NCBI GenBank assembly: GCA_043742705.1
Contig: JAYTXY010000207.1
Location: forward strand, 1-9,763
Reading direction: 5' to 3'
Source of the DNA: JAPLDA01 sp043742705
Lineage (GTDB): Bacteria; Bacteroidota; Bacteroidia; AKYH767-A; 2013-40CM-41-45
DNA: 9,763 nt
A program made the position numbers and the translations under genes. This document shows, one piece after another, positions 1 to 5,580 of this stretch. The notes under the pieces were generated by a model that saw only the letters and a list, made by a program, of their open reading frames with translations, was not told where the DNA came from and did not search any database. Position 1 is the stretch's first letter. The number at the start of each line of letters is the position of its first letter.

Positions 1-1863
1 AATGAGTTTCAAAGTCCGCTCAGTGCAATCATTGACGCACTTGGGTTCCTGATCGGACTCACCATCAGCATTCTTATCACACTCACCTATTTCTTCAGAA
101 CGAACACAGACATTGTAAAAATGTTCGGGACTGAAGCTTCTGACACCAATCCCGATGCACCTTTTGCTGAACACCTTGAACAAATTCTGGGCGAACGAAA
201 AAAAAGGAAGTTTAGTTTCAGGATGCGCTATGCAAAACAATGGCGCGTGGATACGTACCTGAGTTCTCCATTCAAGGTAAAACTTGTTAGAAGAACGGAG
301 CATTATAAAAAGGAAGAACTTGAATCCGTCTTCAGGCAGAACCATCTGAATGCAGCCGTTGTTGAAGTAATTGTTTTTGTGTTGTTCATTGTCATGGGAC
401 TGTTCAAGGAACACTCACTATTCCAGATTCCTGCCGGGGCAAGCATCATTCTTATTTTTTCAATGTTCCTGATGTTAAGCAGTGCGTTTCGGTTTTGGCT
501 GAAGTCATGGTCAGCCATCACATTTATCTTTCTGCTTTTGATTTTTAATTTCCTTTCCCGTTACGGAATTTTTTATCCTGAGAACAGAGCCTACGGATTA
601 AAGTACAGCGATGATAAAGTATCTTATAGTCTTCCCACACTTCAGTCATTCAACGATTCAAGCGCAGCGCAAGCTGATTTCAAAAACACGATTCACATTC
701 TTGAAAACTGGAGAAATAAGTTCACTAAAAAACCAAAACTTGTTCTTATCAACTGCTCAGGAGGAGGACTGCGCGCAACGATGTGGGCTTTCCGCGTCAT
801 GGAAGCTGCCGATAGTCTTACCAATAATGAATTCATGAAATGTTCTGAACTCATCACTGGAGCTTCCGGAGGAATGATTGGCGCAGCTTTTTACAGGGAA
901 CTTTACCTGAGACAACAACTTGCTCTTATCAATGACTACAGAAGCAAGGAACACTTATATGAAATTTCGAAGGACTTACTTAATCCGATTGCCTTCAGTA
1001 TGTCGGTAAGTGATATCTTTTTGAACATTCAGAGGTTCAAGGAAGAAGGTTCCATTTACACCAAAGACCGCGGATATTCCTTCGAGAAACAATTGAATGA
1101 AAATTCAGGATTCGTGTTTTCGAAACGGTTGAAGGATTACAAAACTCCCGAAGAAAAGGCCTTGATTCCAATGATGATCTTTACTCCTACCATTGTGAAT
1201 GACGGGAGAAGATTGATCGTTTCACCTCAACCTGTTTCTTATCTTACGTATCATTCTAACGATTCAACTTTTGTTTTTGATCCTACTATTGACGGAATTG
1301 AATTTGGAAAATTGTTTAAAGAACAAAATGCTTACAACATCAAATTCACCACGGTGTTGCGGATGAATTCAACGTTCCCTTACATTCTGCCAGCCGTCAC
1401 CTTACCAAGTGAACCTGCAGCACAAGTGATGGATGCAGGAATACGTGACAACACAGGATTAAAATCTTCCGTTAAATTTCTTTATACATTCCGTGACTGG
1501 ATTTCAGAAAATACAAGTGGTGTTGTTTTTCTTGACATTCGTGATTCACATCGCATGCGTCCGATGGAAAAGAAACCTCGCCTTACTTTTTTTGAAAACA
1601 TCATCACTCCTCTTGGGAACATTTACGGAAACCTGCTCACCATACAGGATTACAACCAGGAAGAAGCTTTTCAATATGCACAGGCATGGTTCAATGGAAA
1701 ACTTGATTACCTGACTGTAGAATTGCCAACGAAAGAACAGGAAATTTCATTGAGCTGGCATCTTACATCGCGTGAAAAAAATTCGATTTACAATTCCATT
1801 TTCTTTCCTCAAAATGTGGAAGCCTTGAATCAACTTGCAAAGCTGCTGAAAGAGAATCAATAA
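1..1863 (+). CDS. Membrane-anchored patatin-like phospholipase (5' partial)
   Basis: The reading frame is open from the first base, so the start lies left of the window and the ATG at 121 is internal; 620 residues are visible (numbered from base 1). Hydrophobic segments lie near residues 13-32, 117-135, 143-163 and 169-186, giving a multi-pass N-terminal anchor. The rest carries the patatin hydrolase hallmarks in order: a glycine-rich oxyanion loop SGGGLR (253-258), the nucleophile motif GASGG with Ser289, and the catalytic Asp in DAG (478-480). Patatins use this Ser-Asp dyad to cleave acyl esters of membrane lipids. The substrate and the side of the membrane on which it acts cannot be told from sequence. 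It converges with the next gene, and the two stop regions overlap by 7 nt, leaving no room for a terminator. A CapV-type defence effector is unlikely: no nucleotide cyclase is next to it in the window and the multi-pass N-terminus is atypical. Confidence 0.85.
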   Translation, partial: NEFQSPLSAIIDALGFLIGLTISILITLTYFFRTNTDIVKMFGTEASDTNPDAPFAEHLEQILGERKKRKFSFRMRYAKQWRVDTYLSSPFKVKLVRRTEHYKKEELESVFRQNHLNAAVVEVIVFVLFIVMGLFKEHSLFQIPAGASIILIFSMFLMLSSAFRFWLKSWSAITFIFLLLIFNFLSRYGIFYPENRAYGLKYSDDKVSYSLPTLQSFNDSSAAQADFKNTIHILENWRNKFTKKPKLVLINCSGGGLRATMWAFRVMEAADSLTNNEFMKCSELITGASGGMIGAAFYRELYLRQQLALINDYRSKEHLYEISKDLLNPIAFSMSVSDIFLNIQRFKEEGSIYTKDRGYSFEKQLNENSGFVFSKRLKDYKTPEEKALIPMMIFTPTIVNDGRRLIVSPQPVSYLTYHSNDSTFVFDPTIDGIEFGKLFKEQNAYNIKFTTVLRMNSTFPYILPAVTLPSEPAAQVMDAGIRDNTGLKSSVKFLYTFRDWISENTSGVVFLDIRDSHRMRPMEKKPRLTFFENIITPLGNIYGNLLTIQDYNQEEAFQYAQAWFNGKLDYLTVELPTKEQEISLSWHLTSREKNSIYNSIFFPQNVEALNQLAKLLKENQ

Positions 1864-3839
1864 GCGACCAGCTTTTTCAACTGCTCCCCAAATCGGTATT
1901 TCGGTAAAAAATTATTTTCAAGTTCCACGTTCATCGGAACAGGTGTGTCTAACGAAGCGCTTCTTACAACAGGCGCATCAAGAGATTCAAAACAATGCTC
2001 ACTTATATGAGCTGCAATTTCTCCTCCGACTCCACCGATCAATGTATCCTCGTGAAGGATGATGAGTTTCCCTGTTTTGCGAACTGAATTTTCAACACAT
2101 TCTTTATCCCAGGGTAACAGTGTTCTGAGATCAATGAGATCAGCAGCGATGTCTTTGTTTTTATCAAGCACTTCCATCGCCCAGTGAACTCCTAATCCAT
2201 AGCTCACAATAGTTACATCCTTTCCTTCTCTCACAAGACGCGCTTTGCCGATTTCCGTTGTATAATAATCATCGAAAACTTCTTCGGAAACACTTCTGTA
2301 AAGTGCTTTGTGCTCAAAGAACATTACAGGATTCGGATCTTCAATGGAAGAAATGATCAGTCCTTTTGCATCGGAAGGAAAAGCAGGATAAACCACTTTC
2401 AATCCCGGAGTATGAACAAACCATGCTTCGTTGCTTTGCGAGTGAAAAGGACCTGCATTTACACCTGCCCCGGTTGGCATGCGAACAACTACGTCAGCAT
2501 TTTGTCCCCAACGGTAGTGACTCTTTGCAAGGTTATTAATAATCTGGTTAAAACCACAGGTGACGAAATCTGCAAACTGCATTTCAACAATCGCTTTCAT
2601 TCCATTGATTGAAAGACCAAATCCTGCACCGATAATCGCAGACTCGCAAATGGGAGTATTGCGAACACGGGCTTTTCCGAATTCTTCCACAAAGCCTTGC
2701 GTAGCCTTGAACACGCCACCATATTCAGCAATGTCCTGTCCCATGATAACAAGATTCTCATGATGCTGCATCGCTTGATGCATACCATCGGTAATAGCAT
2801 CAAGGTATCGCTTCTCCGATTTTTTTTGAGACGAAGTAACGTGAATCGCAGCAGGCTTGCTATCATACATATCGTTCACTTCAGTAGCCGTATTCACTTT
2901 CGGGTTTTCTTCGGCAAACGTAACCTGCAAATGTTTTTCAATCTCCAGTTTTATTTCTTTCCTGAAGGTTGCAATCGTAGATTCATCAATGATTTTTTCC
3001 TGGAGCAAAAAATTCTCGTAGTTATTCACAGGATCTTTCTTTCCCCACTCTTCAAATAATTCTTTCGGAACATATTTCACTCCTGATGCTTCCTCGTGCC
3101 CACGCATTCTGAAAGTCAGGCATTCCAATAAAACAGGTCTTGGATTTTTCCGAATCGATTCTGCAAGTGATTTTATTGTTGAATACGTTTCAAGAATATT
3201 ATTTCCATCAACCTGAACAGCTTCCATTCCATAACCGATTCCTTTATCAATGAACTGCTTCATGCGAAATTGTTCATTCGATGGTGTCGACAATCCGTAG
3301 CCATTGTTTTCAATGATGAAGATGACAGGAAGATCCCAGACGGCTGCTACGTTCAATGACTCATGAAAGTCTCCTTCGCTGGTTCCTCCGTCACCGGAAA
3401 AAACGGCAGTGACTTTTTTATTTTTCTTCAATAAATTTCCAAGAGCGATTCCGTCAGCGACACCAAGTTGCGGACCGAGATGTGAAATCATTCCGACAAT
3501 ATGATACTCCTGTGTGCCGAAATGAAAAGAGCGATCTCTGCCTTTGGTGAATCCTCCTGGCTTTCCCTGCCATTGAGAAAATAAGCGGTGAAGAGGAATC
3601 TTCCTCGAGGTAAATACACCAAGGTTTCGGTGCATTGGAAGAATGTATTCGTCTTGTTCAAGAGCCAGTCCGCAGCCAACAGCAATTGCCTCCTGTCCGA
3701 TTCCGGAGAACCACTTTGCAATTTTTCCCTGGCGCAACAGGACGAGCATTTTTTCCTCGATGAGACGAGGAGTTAAAAGCTCCTTATATATTGAAACAAG
3801 CGTTTCATTTGCGAAACCGGTTTTGCTAAACTTCATCAT
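1857..3839 (-). CDS. Fused alpha/beta 2-oxoacid dehydrogenase E1 component
   Basis: This is the thiamine-diphosphate decarboxylase (E1) of a 2-oxoacid dehydrogenase complex, with both subunits in one 660-residue chain. Residues about 1-320 are the alpha part: the ThDP/Mg motif starts at GDGG (149-152) and ends at ENNGYG (177-182), and RMRGHEE (244-250) marks the loop that contacts cofactor. Residues about 343-660 are the beta part, from YLDAITDGM through GQDIAEYGG to the transketolase C-terminal domain with a GGVGGE motif. Such fusions are common in Bacteroidota and are usually labelled 2-oxoisovalerate (branched-chain) or pyruvate dehydrogenase E1. I favour branched-chain, but substrate choice is not certain; no E2 or E3 gene is in the window. 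The frame could begin at a TTG at 3845, but two consecutive ATGs follow at 3839 and 3836, and I chose the first. No Shine-Dalgarno sequence is visible, and an inverted heptamer array starts 8 bases upstream of the start codon. Confidence 0.93.
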   Translation of the reverse strand: MMKFSKTGFANETLVSIYKELLTPRLIEEKMLVLLRQGKIAKWFSGIGQEAIAVGCGLALEQDEYILPMHRNLGVFTSRKIPLHRLFSQWQGKPGGFTKGRDRSFHFGTQEYHIVGMISHLGPQLGVADGIALGNLLKKNKKVTAVFSGDGGTSEGDFHESLNVAAVWDLPVIFIIENNGYGLSTPSNEQFRMKQFIDKGIGYGMEAVQVDGNNILETYSTIKSLAESIRKNPRPVLLECLTFRMRGHEEASGVKYVPKELFEEWGKKDPVNNYENFLLQEKIIDESTIATFRKEIKLEIEKHLQVTFAEENPKVNTATEVNDMYDSKPAAIHVTSSQKKSEKRYLDAITDGMHQAMQHHENLVIMGQDIAEYGGVFKATQGFVEEFGKARVRNTPICESAIIGAGFGLSINGMKAIVEMQFADFVTCGFNQIINNLAKSHYRWGQNADVVVRMPTGAGVNAGPFHSQSNEAWFVHTPGLKVVYPAFPSDAKGLIISSIEDPNPVMFFEHKALYRSVSEEVFDDYYTTEIGKARLVREGKDVTIVSYGLGVHWAMEVLDKNKDIAADLIDLRTLLPWDKECVENSVRKTGKLIILHEDTLIGGVGGEIAAHISEHCFESLDAPVVRSASLDTPVPMNVELENNFLPKYRFGEQLKKLVAY

Positions 3840-3847
3840 AAACAATC

Positions 3848-3961
3848 TACGAATTACGAATCAATACGAATATACTAATTACGAATCCTATTAAATAATA
3901 AACCAAAGTAAGAGTCATAAATACTGCTGATTCGTACATTCGTATGGATTCGTAATTAGTA
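3848..3961. repeat. Inverted array of seven TACGAAT/ATTCGTA heptamers
   Basis: TACGAAT occurs at 3848, 3855, 3865 and 3880, and its reverse complement ATTCGTA at 3930, 3938 and 3948. The two sets form an overall inverted repeat whose longest perfect arms are 16 bp (3873-3888 and 3946-3961), separated by 57 bp. It fills most of the spacer between the start of the E1 gene and the 53-residue membrane protein gene. It may be an interspersed palindromic repeat, an operator with several sites, or an RNA structure; sequence alone does not decide. Confidence 0.8.
3904..3911 (-). promoter_or_regulatory. Possible -7 box for the E1 gene
   Basis: On the minus strand the sequence reads TTACTTTG, one mismatch from the Bacteroidota -7 consensus TAnnTTTG, about 65 bp upstream of the E1 start. 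It sits in the loop of the heptamer inverted repeat. No convincing -33 TTG box is seen at the usual spacing, so the call is weak. Confidence 0.3.
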
Positions 3962-3993
3962 GATGACGCTTCAAAATTATCGAAAAAGCTTTA

Positions 3994-4001
3994 TACCTTT
4001 A
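3994..4001 (+). promoter_or_regulatory. Possible -7 box for the 53-residue membrane protein
   Basis: TACCTTTA differs from TAnnTTTG only in the last base and lies 20 bp before the ATG at 4022. That would give a leader of only about 15 nt. No clear -33 TTTG was found upstream. Confidence 0.4.
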
Positions 4002-4021
4002 CATCATCCTAAAGAATAGAA

Positions 4022-4183
4022 ATGACAACCCAGGTTATTCTTGTAATTATTATTGCTGCTTTTGCAGTATTTTTTATCGGGGTGAGATTCTATAAAATGT
4101 TTTCAGGAAAACATTCCGGAGGCGACTGCCCTAACTGTGGATTGGATGCCGGCAAAACCGTGAAGAAAGAGAAAGTGGTTTAA
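4022..4183 (+). CDS. 53-residue single-pass membrane protein with CxxC motif
   Basis: A short ATG-to-TAA frame encodes a hydrophobic helix at residues 5-21 (rich in I, V, A and F), a short basic stretch (RFYKMFSGK), then GGDCPNCGLDAG with a CxxC pair at residues 36 and 39 and a lysine-rich tail. By the positive-inside rule the Cys-containing tail should be cytoplasmic. The layout of one helix followed by a small Cys motif resembles the FeoB-associated Cys-rich membrane proteins, but it has only two cysteines and no feo gene is nearby, so I do not assign it to that family. Support for a real gene comes from the promoter-like box just upstream, the well-formed terminator 25 bp downstream, and the sensible membrane/CxxC layout. 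Function unknown; metal binding or a thiol role is a guess. Confidence 0.7.
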   Translation: MTTQVILVIIIAAFAVFFIGVRFYKMFSGKHSGGDCPNCGLDAGKTVKKEKVV

Positions 4184-4200
4184 CCTGTTTTTCAGGCAAT

Positions 4201-4244
4201 AAAAAAAGGAGTTCCGTTCCCGAAACTCCCTCTTTTATTTTTTT
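4201..4244. terminator. Bidirectional intrinsic terminator
   Basis: Stem GGAGTT (4208-4213) pairs with AACTCC (4224-4229). It is extended by an inner CG/CG pair across one mismatch, with the loop TTCC. A run of seven A precedes it and a T-rich tract follows, so it can stop transcription from both the 53-residue protein gene (+) and the short lipoprotein gene (-), which converge here. Confidence 0.8.
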
Positions 4245-4255
4245 AAATGGTTTGA

Positions 4256-4471
4256 TTACTTCTTTTCAGGAGTAGCCATTTTGCTGGTATCAGCAGTTGC
4301 AGCAGCAGCTGAATCAGGAGTTGCAGTTGCAGCAGCAGCAGTTGCAGCAGCAGCAGCAGCGATAGAATCCTGAACTTGTTTTTCAGCGTTTGCTTTTTCT
4401 TCGGCACTAGGACCGCATGCGTAGAATGCGAACATTCCTGCAAGTAATAAGGTAGAGAGTACTTTTTTCAT
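4256..4471 (-). CDS. Short alanine-rich lipoprotein (71 aa), paralog of the next gene
   Basis: A lysine-led hydrophobic signal peptide ends in a lipobox-like FYAC, so Cys19 should be lipidated and the mature protein is only about 53 residues. After Cys19 it reads GPSAEEKANAEKQVQDSIAA, then becomes almost pure Ala/Thr with a second D-S-A-A-A unit, and ends in PEKK. The first 39 residues match the neighbouring 111-residue lipoprotein closely, including an identical 26-bp DNA segment (4362-4387 versus 4836-4861), so the pair arose by tandem duplication. The Ala stretch is written with GCT/GCA-type triplet runs, for example five GCA triplets at 4344-4358, so its length may vary in frame. It has its own promoter and terminator and is therefore probably transcribed alone. 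Function unknown; a helical rod or envelope spacer is possible. Confidence 0.8.
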   Translation of the reverse strand: MKKVLSTLLLAGMFAFYACGPSAEEKANAEKQVQDSIAAAAAATAAAATATPDSAAAATADTSKMATPEKK

Positions 4472-4496
4472 TTTGGTTTTTTTAGTTTAATGGGCG

Positions 4497-4504
4497 CAAA
4501 TGTA
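4497..4504 (-). promoter_or_regulatory. Promoter of the 71-aa lipoprotein gene
   Basis: The minus strand reads TACATTTG, a full match to TAnnTTTG, 25 bp before the ATG at 4471. A TTG (plus-strand CAA at 4524-4526) lies 19 bp further upstream, the usual position of the -33 element in Bacteroidota. Confidence 0.65.
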
Positions 4505-4571
4505 GGCTTATTTTTCTATCTGACAATAGAAAAAACAAAAGAAATTAACAATTTGAAGTTATTAAAATTCA

Positions 4572-4593
4572 ACCTGAAAATTAGATTTCAGGT
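4572..4593 (-). terminator. Probable terminator after the 111-aa lipoprotein gene
   Basis: Perfect 8-bp arms ACCTGAAA (4572-4579) and TTTCAGGT (4586-4593) flank a 6-nt loop, 17 bp past the stop codon of the 111-residue lipoprotein. On the minus strand it is followed by TTGAATTTTAA, only a moderate U-tract, so termination may be partial. Confidence 0.55.
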
Positions 4594-4609
4594 CAAATCG
4601 TTACATTTT

Positions 4610-4945
4610 TTACTTTTTAATTGCATTTGGCCTTCCTGGCAATGGCTGACCGGGTTTAACCTTTTCAGCAGTAGTTTTAGGTTTTGCAGGTGCTTTCGCA
4701 GGCTTTTTTGCAGCAGCAGCGATGGAATCTGCAGTAGCCTGGGCAGCAGCAACGGCTGCAATAGAATCGGCAGTTGCCTTTTCAGCGGCAGCAACAGCAG
4801 CAGCGATAGAATCCGCAGTAGCTTGCACAGCAGCAATAGAATCCTGAACTTGTTTTTCAGCAGCAGCTTTTTCTTCAGCGCTTGGCCCGCAAGCAACCAA
4901 TGCAGAAATACCTGCAATTAAAAGGATAGAGAGAACTTTTTTCAT
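4610..4945 (-). CDS. Alanine-rich repeat lipoprotein (111 aa)
   Basis: A signal peptide with lipobox LVAC predicts lipidation at Cys19. The mature chain starts GPSAEEKAAAEKQVQDSIAA and continues as an Ala-rich segment in which DSIAA recurs at residues 35, 45, 60 and 73, several times as ATADSIAA. Such a segment should form a long charged-edge helix. From about residue 80 it changes to a Lys/Pro/Ala stretch (KKPAKAPAKPK) and a Pro/Gly-rich end closing in two lysines, the kind of basic tail that could contact peptidoglycan or other anionic envelope polymers. No enzymatic domain is visible. It is the longer paralog of the 71-residue lipoprotein 138 bp downstream; the repeat block and basic tail are absent or reduced there. 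Lpp-like tethering is a tempting analogy but nothing in the sequence proves it. Confidence 0.82.
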   Translation of the reverse strand: MKKVLSILLIAGISALVACGPSAEEKAAAEKQVQDSIAAVQATADSIAAAVAAAEKATADSIAAVAAAQATADSIAAAAKKPAKAPAKPKTTAEKVKPGQPLPGRPNAIKK

Positions 4946-4979
4946 TTTTGTCTTGTGATTTAAATTGATTTTGTGCGTG

Positions 4980-4987
4980 CAAAGATA
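4980..4987 (-). promoter_or_regulatory. Promoter of the 111-aa lipoprotein gene
   Basis: The minus strand reads TATCTTTG, a full TAnnTTTG match, 34 bp before the ATG at 4945. A T-rich tract lies near the -33 position, but no exact TTTG. It is divergent from an identical box on the plus strand at 5046. Confidence 0.65.
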
Positions 4988-5045
4988 GAATGATTATTTA
5001 ATCTCTAAAAAACCGTTAAAAATTTTATGAAAAGAAAATAGCAAG

Positions 5046-5053
5046 TATCTTTG
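5046..5053 (+). promoter_or_regulatory. Promoter of the DUF5011-like lipoprotein gene
   Basis: TATCTTTG fully matches TAnnTTTG, 38 bp before the chosen ATG at 5092. A TTTTA (5023-5027) lies 18 bp upstream as a weak -33 element. The box sits just before the alternative TTG start at 5056, which argues that translation begins at the ATG. Confidence 0.6.
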
Positions 5054-5091
5054 CCTTGAAATTAACTCAAACCTCAAAATACTATACAAAA

Positions 5092-5493
5092 ATGAAACGA
5101 ACCATTTTAGTTGCTTCTACATTATTCTTGGCAGTAGGATTTATCTTTCTTAATGGATGTAAGAAAGATGACACAACCGCTCCAACTATCTCGATTACTG
5201 GAGACAATCCTAAAACAATCGGATTAAATTCTGTCTCTTCATATTCCGACCCGGGTGCAACAGCTTCAGATGAAGAAGATGGAAGTGTTTTATCTGGTTT
5301 TTCTGGAACTGCTTTTACGTGTCAAGCAACTGTTAGTGGACAAGCAATAACAATTCCTACTCAGACTGTTAGCCCATTTACTATTCATGGAACTGGAACC
5401 ATTAATAATAAGGCAAACCAAATTATTTTGGACTACAATTCATCTGGTGGTCCTGATCCTGGAGATTTCCATGCTGTCTTGACCAAGATTTAA
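5092..5493 (+). CDS. Small DUF5011-like lipoprotein, apparently internally shortened
   Basis: The ATG at 5092 is chosen over an in-frame TTG at 5056 because it directly begins a standard signal peptide (MKRTILVAS...) ending in lipobox FLNGC, with lipidation at Cys23 followed by KKDD. Residues 30-66 match the first half of a DUF5011/Cry22-type Ig domain (TAPTISITGDNP, then YSDPGATASDEEDGSV). The second half of that domain, normally including a conserved G-Y-T-V-x-Y strand, is missing. From about residue 72 the chain instead resembles the last strands of a beta-rich lipoprotein tail (ITIPTQTV, then HGTGTINN and IILDY, ending AVLTKI). The protein thus looks like a longer two-domain surface lipoprotein that lost its middle in frame. 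Its fold, export to the cell surface and function are uncertain; its own promoter and a strong terminator suggest it is expressed. Confidence 0.8.
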   Translation: MKRTILVASTLFLAVGFIFLNGCKKDDTTAPTISITGDNPKTIGLNSVSSYSDPGATASDEEDGSVLSGFSGTAFTCQATVSGQAITIPTQTVSPFTIHGTGTINNKANQIILDYNSSGGPDPGDFHAVLTKI

Positions 5494-5515
5494 TTGTTAT
5501 TATTATATTTCTTTT

Positions 5516-5544
5516 AAAAGCTGTCAGTCATTGGCAGCTTTTTT
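5516..5544 (+). terminator. Strong intrinsic terminator
   Basis: AAAAGCTGTC (5516-5525) pairs with GGCAGCTTTT (5533-5542) over ten positions with one G-U pair. The loop is 7 nt and the 3' arm runs into a T tract. It lies 23 bp past the stop of the DUF5011-like lipoprotein and separates it from the LtaS-like gene. Confidence 0.85.
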
Positions 5545-5580
5545 ATTTTCATTACCCACCGTTTTATTACTTTCGTCAGC

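Noticed and set aside
1..1863. Patatin as a CBASS-type defence effector
   Set aside because: No cyclase or other defence partner lies in the window, and the N-terminus is a multi-pass membrane region; the left neighbour is not visible, so this is rejected for lack of support.
2560..3059. Several open frames on both strands within the E1 gene
   Set aside because: They overlap the strongly supported E1 coding sequence and show no recognisable domain.
3848..3961. CRISPR-like array
   Set aside because: The repeat unit is only 7 bp, spacers are 0-8 bp and irregular, orientation inverts in the middle, and no cas gene is present.
4184..4196. CCTG-TTTTT-CAGG mini hairpin after the 53-residue protein gene
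   Set aside because: The stem is only 4 bp and the much better terminator at 4201-4244 follows at once.
4329..4358. GCA triplet runs as a phase-variation switch
   Set aside because: The repeats are triplets in frame, so slippage changes only the alanine count and cannot switch the gene off; the runs are also short (4 and 5 units).
4490..4921. Long plus-strand open frame, Ser/Cys/Arg-rich, across the two lipoprotein genes
   Set aside because: It is antisense to alanine-triplet repeats of the minus-strand lipoproteins, whose signal peptides, promoters and terminators are convincing; its composition is a by-product of the GCA repeats.
5056..5091. TTG start adding 12 residues to the DUF5011-like lipoprotein
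   Set aside because: The added residues precede a complete signal peptide and the -7 box ends only 3 bp upstream, so the TTG would lie at or before the transcription start.
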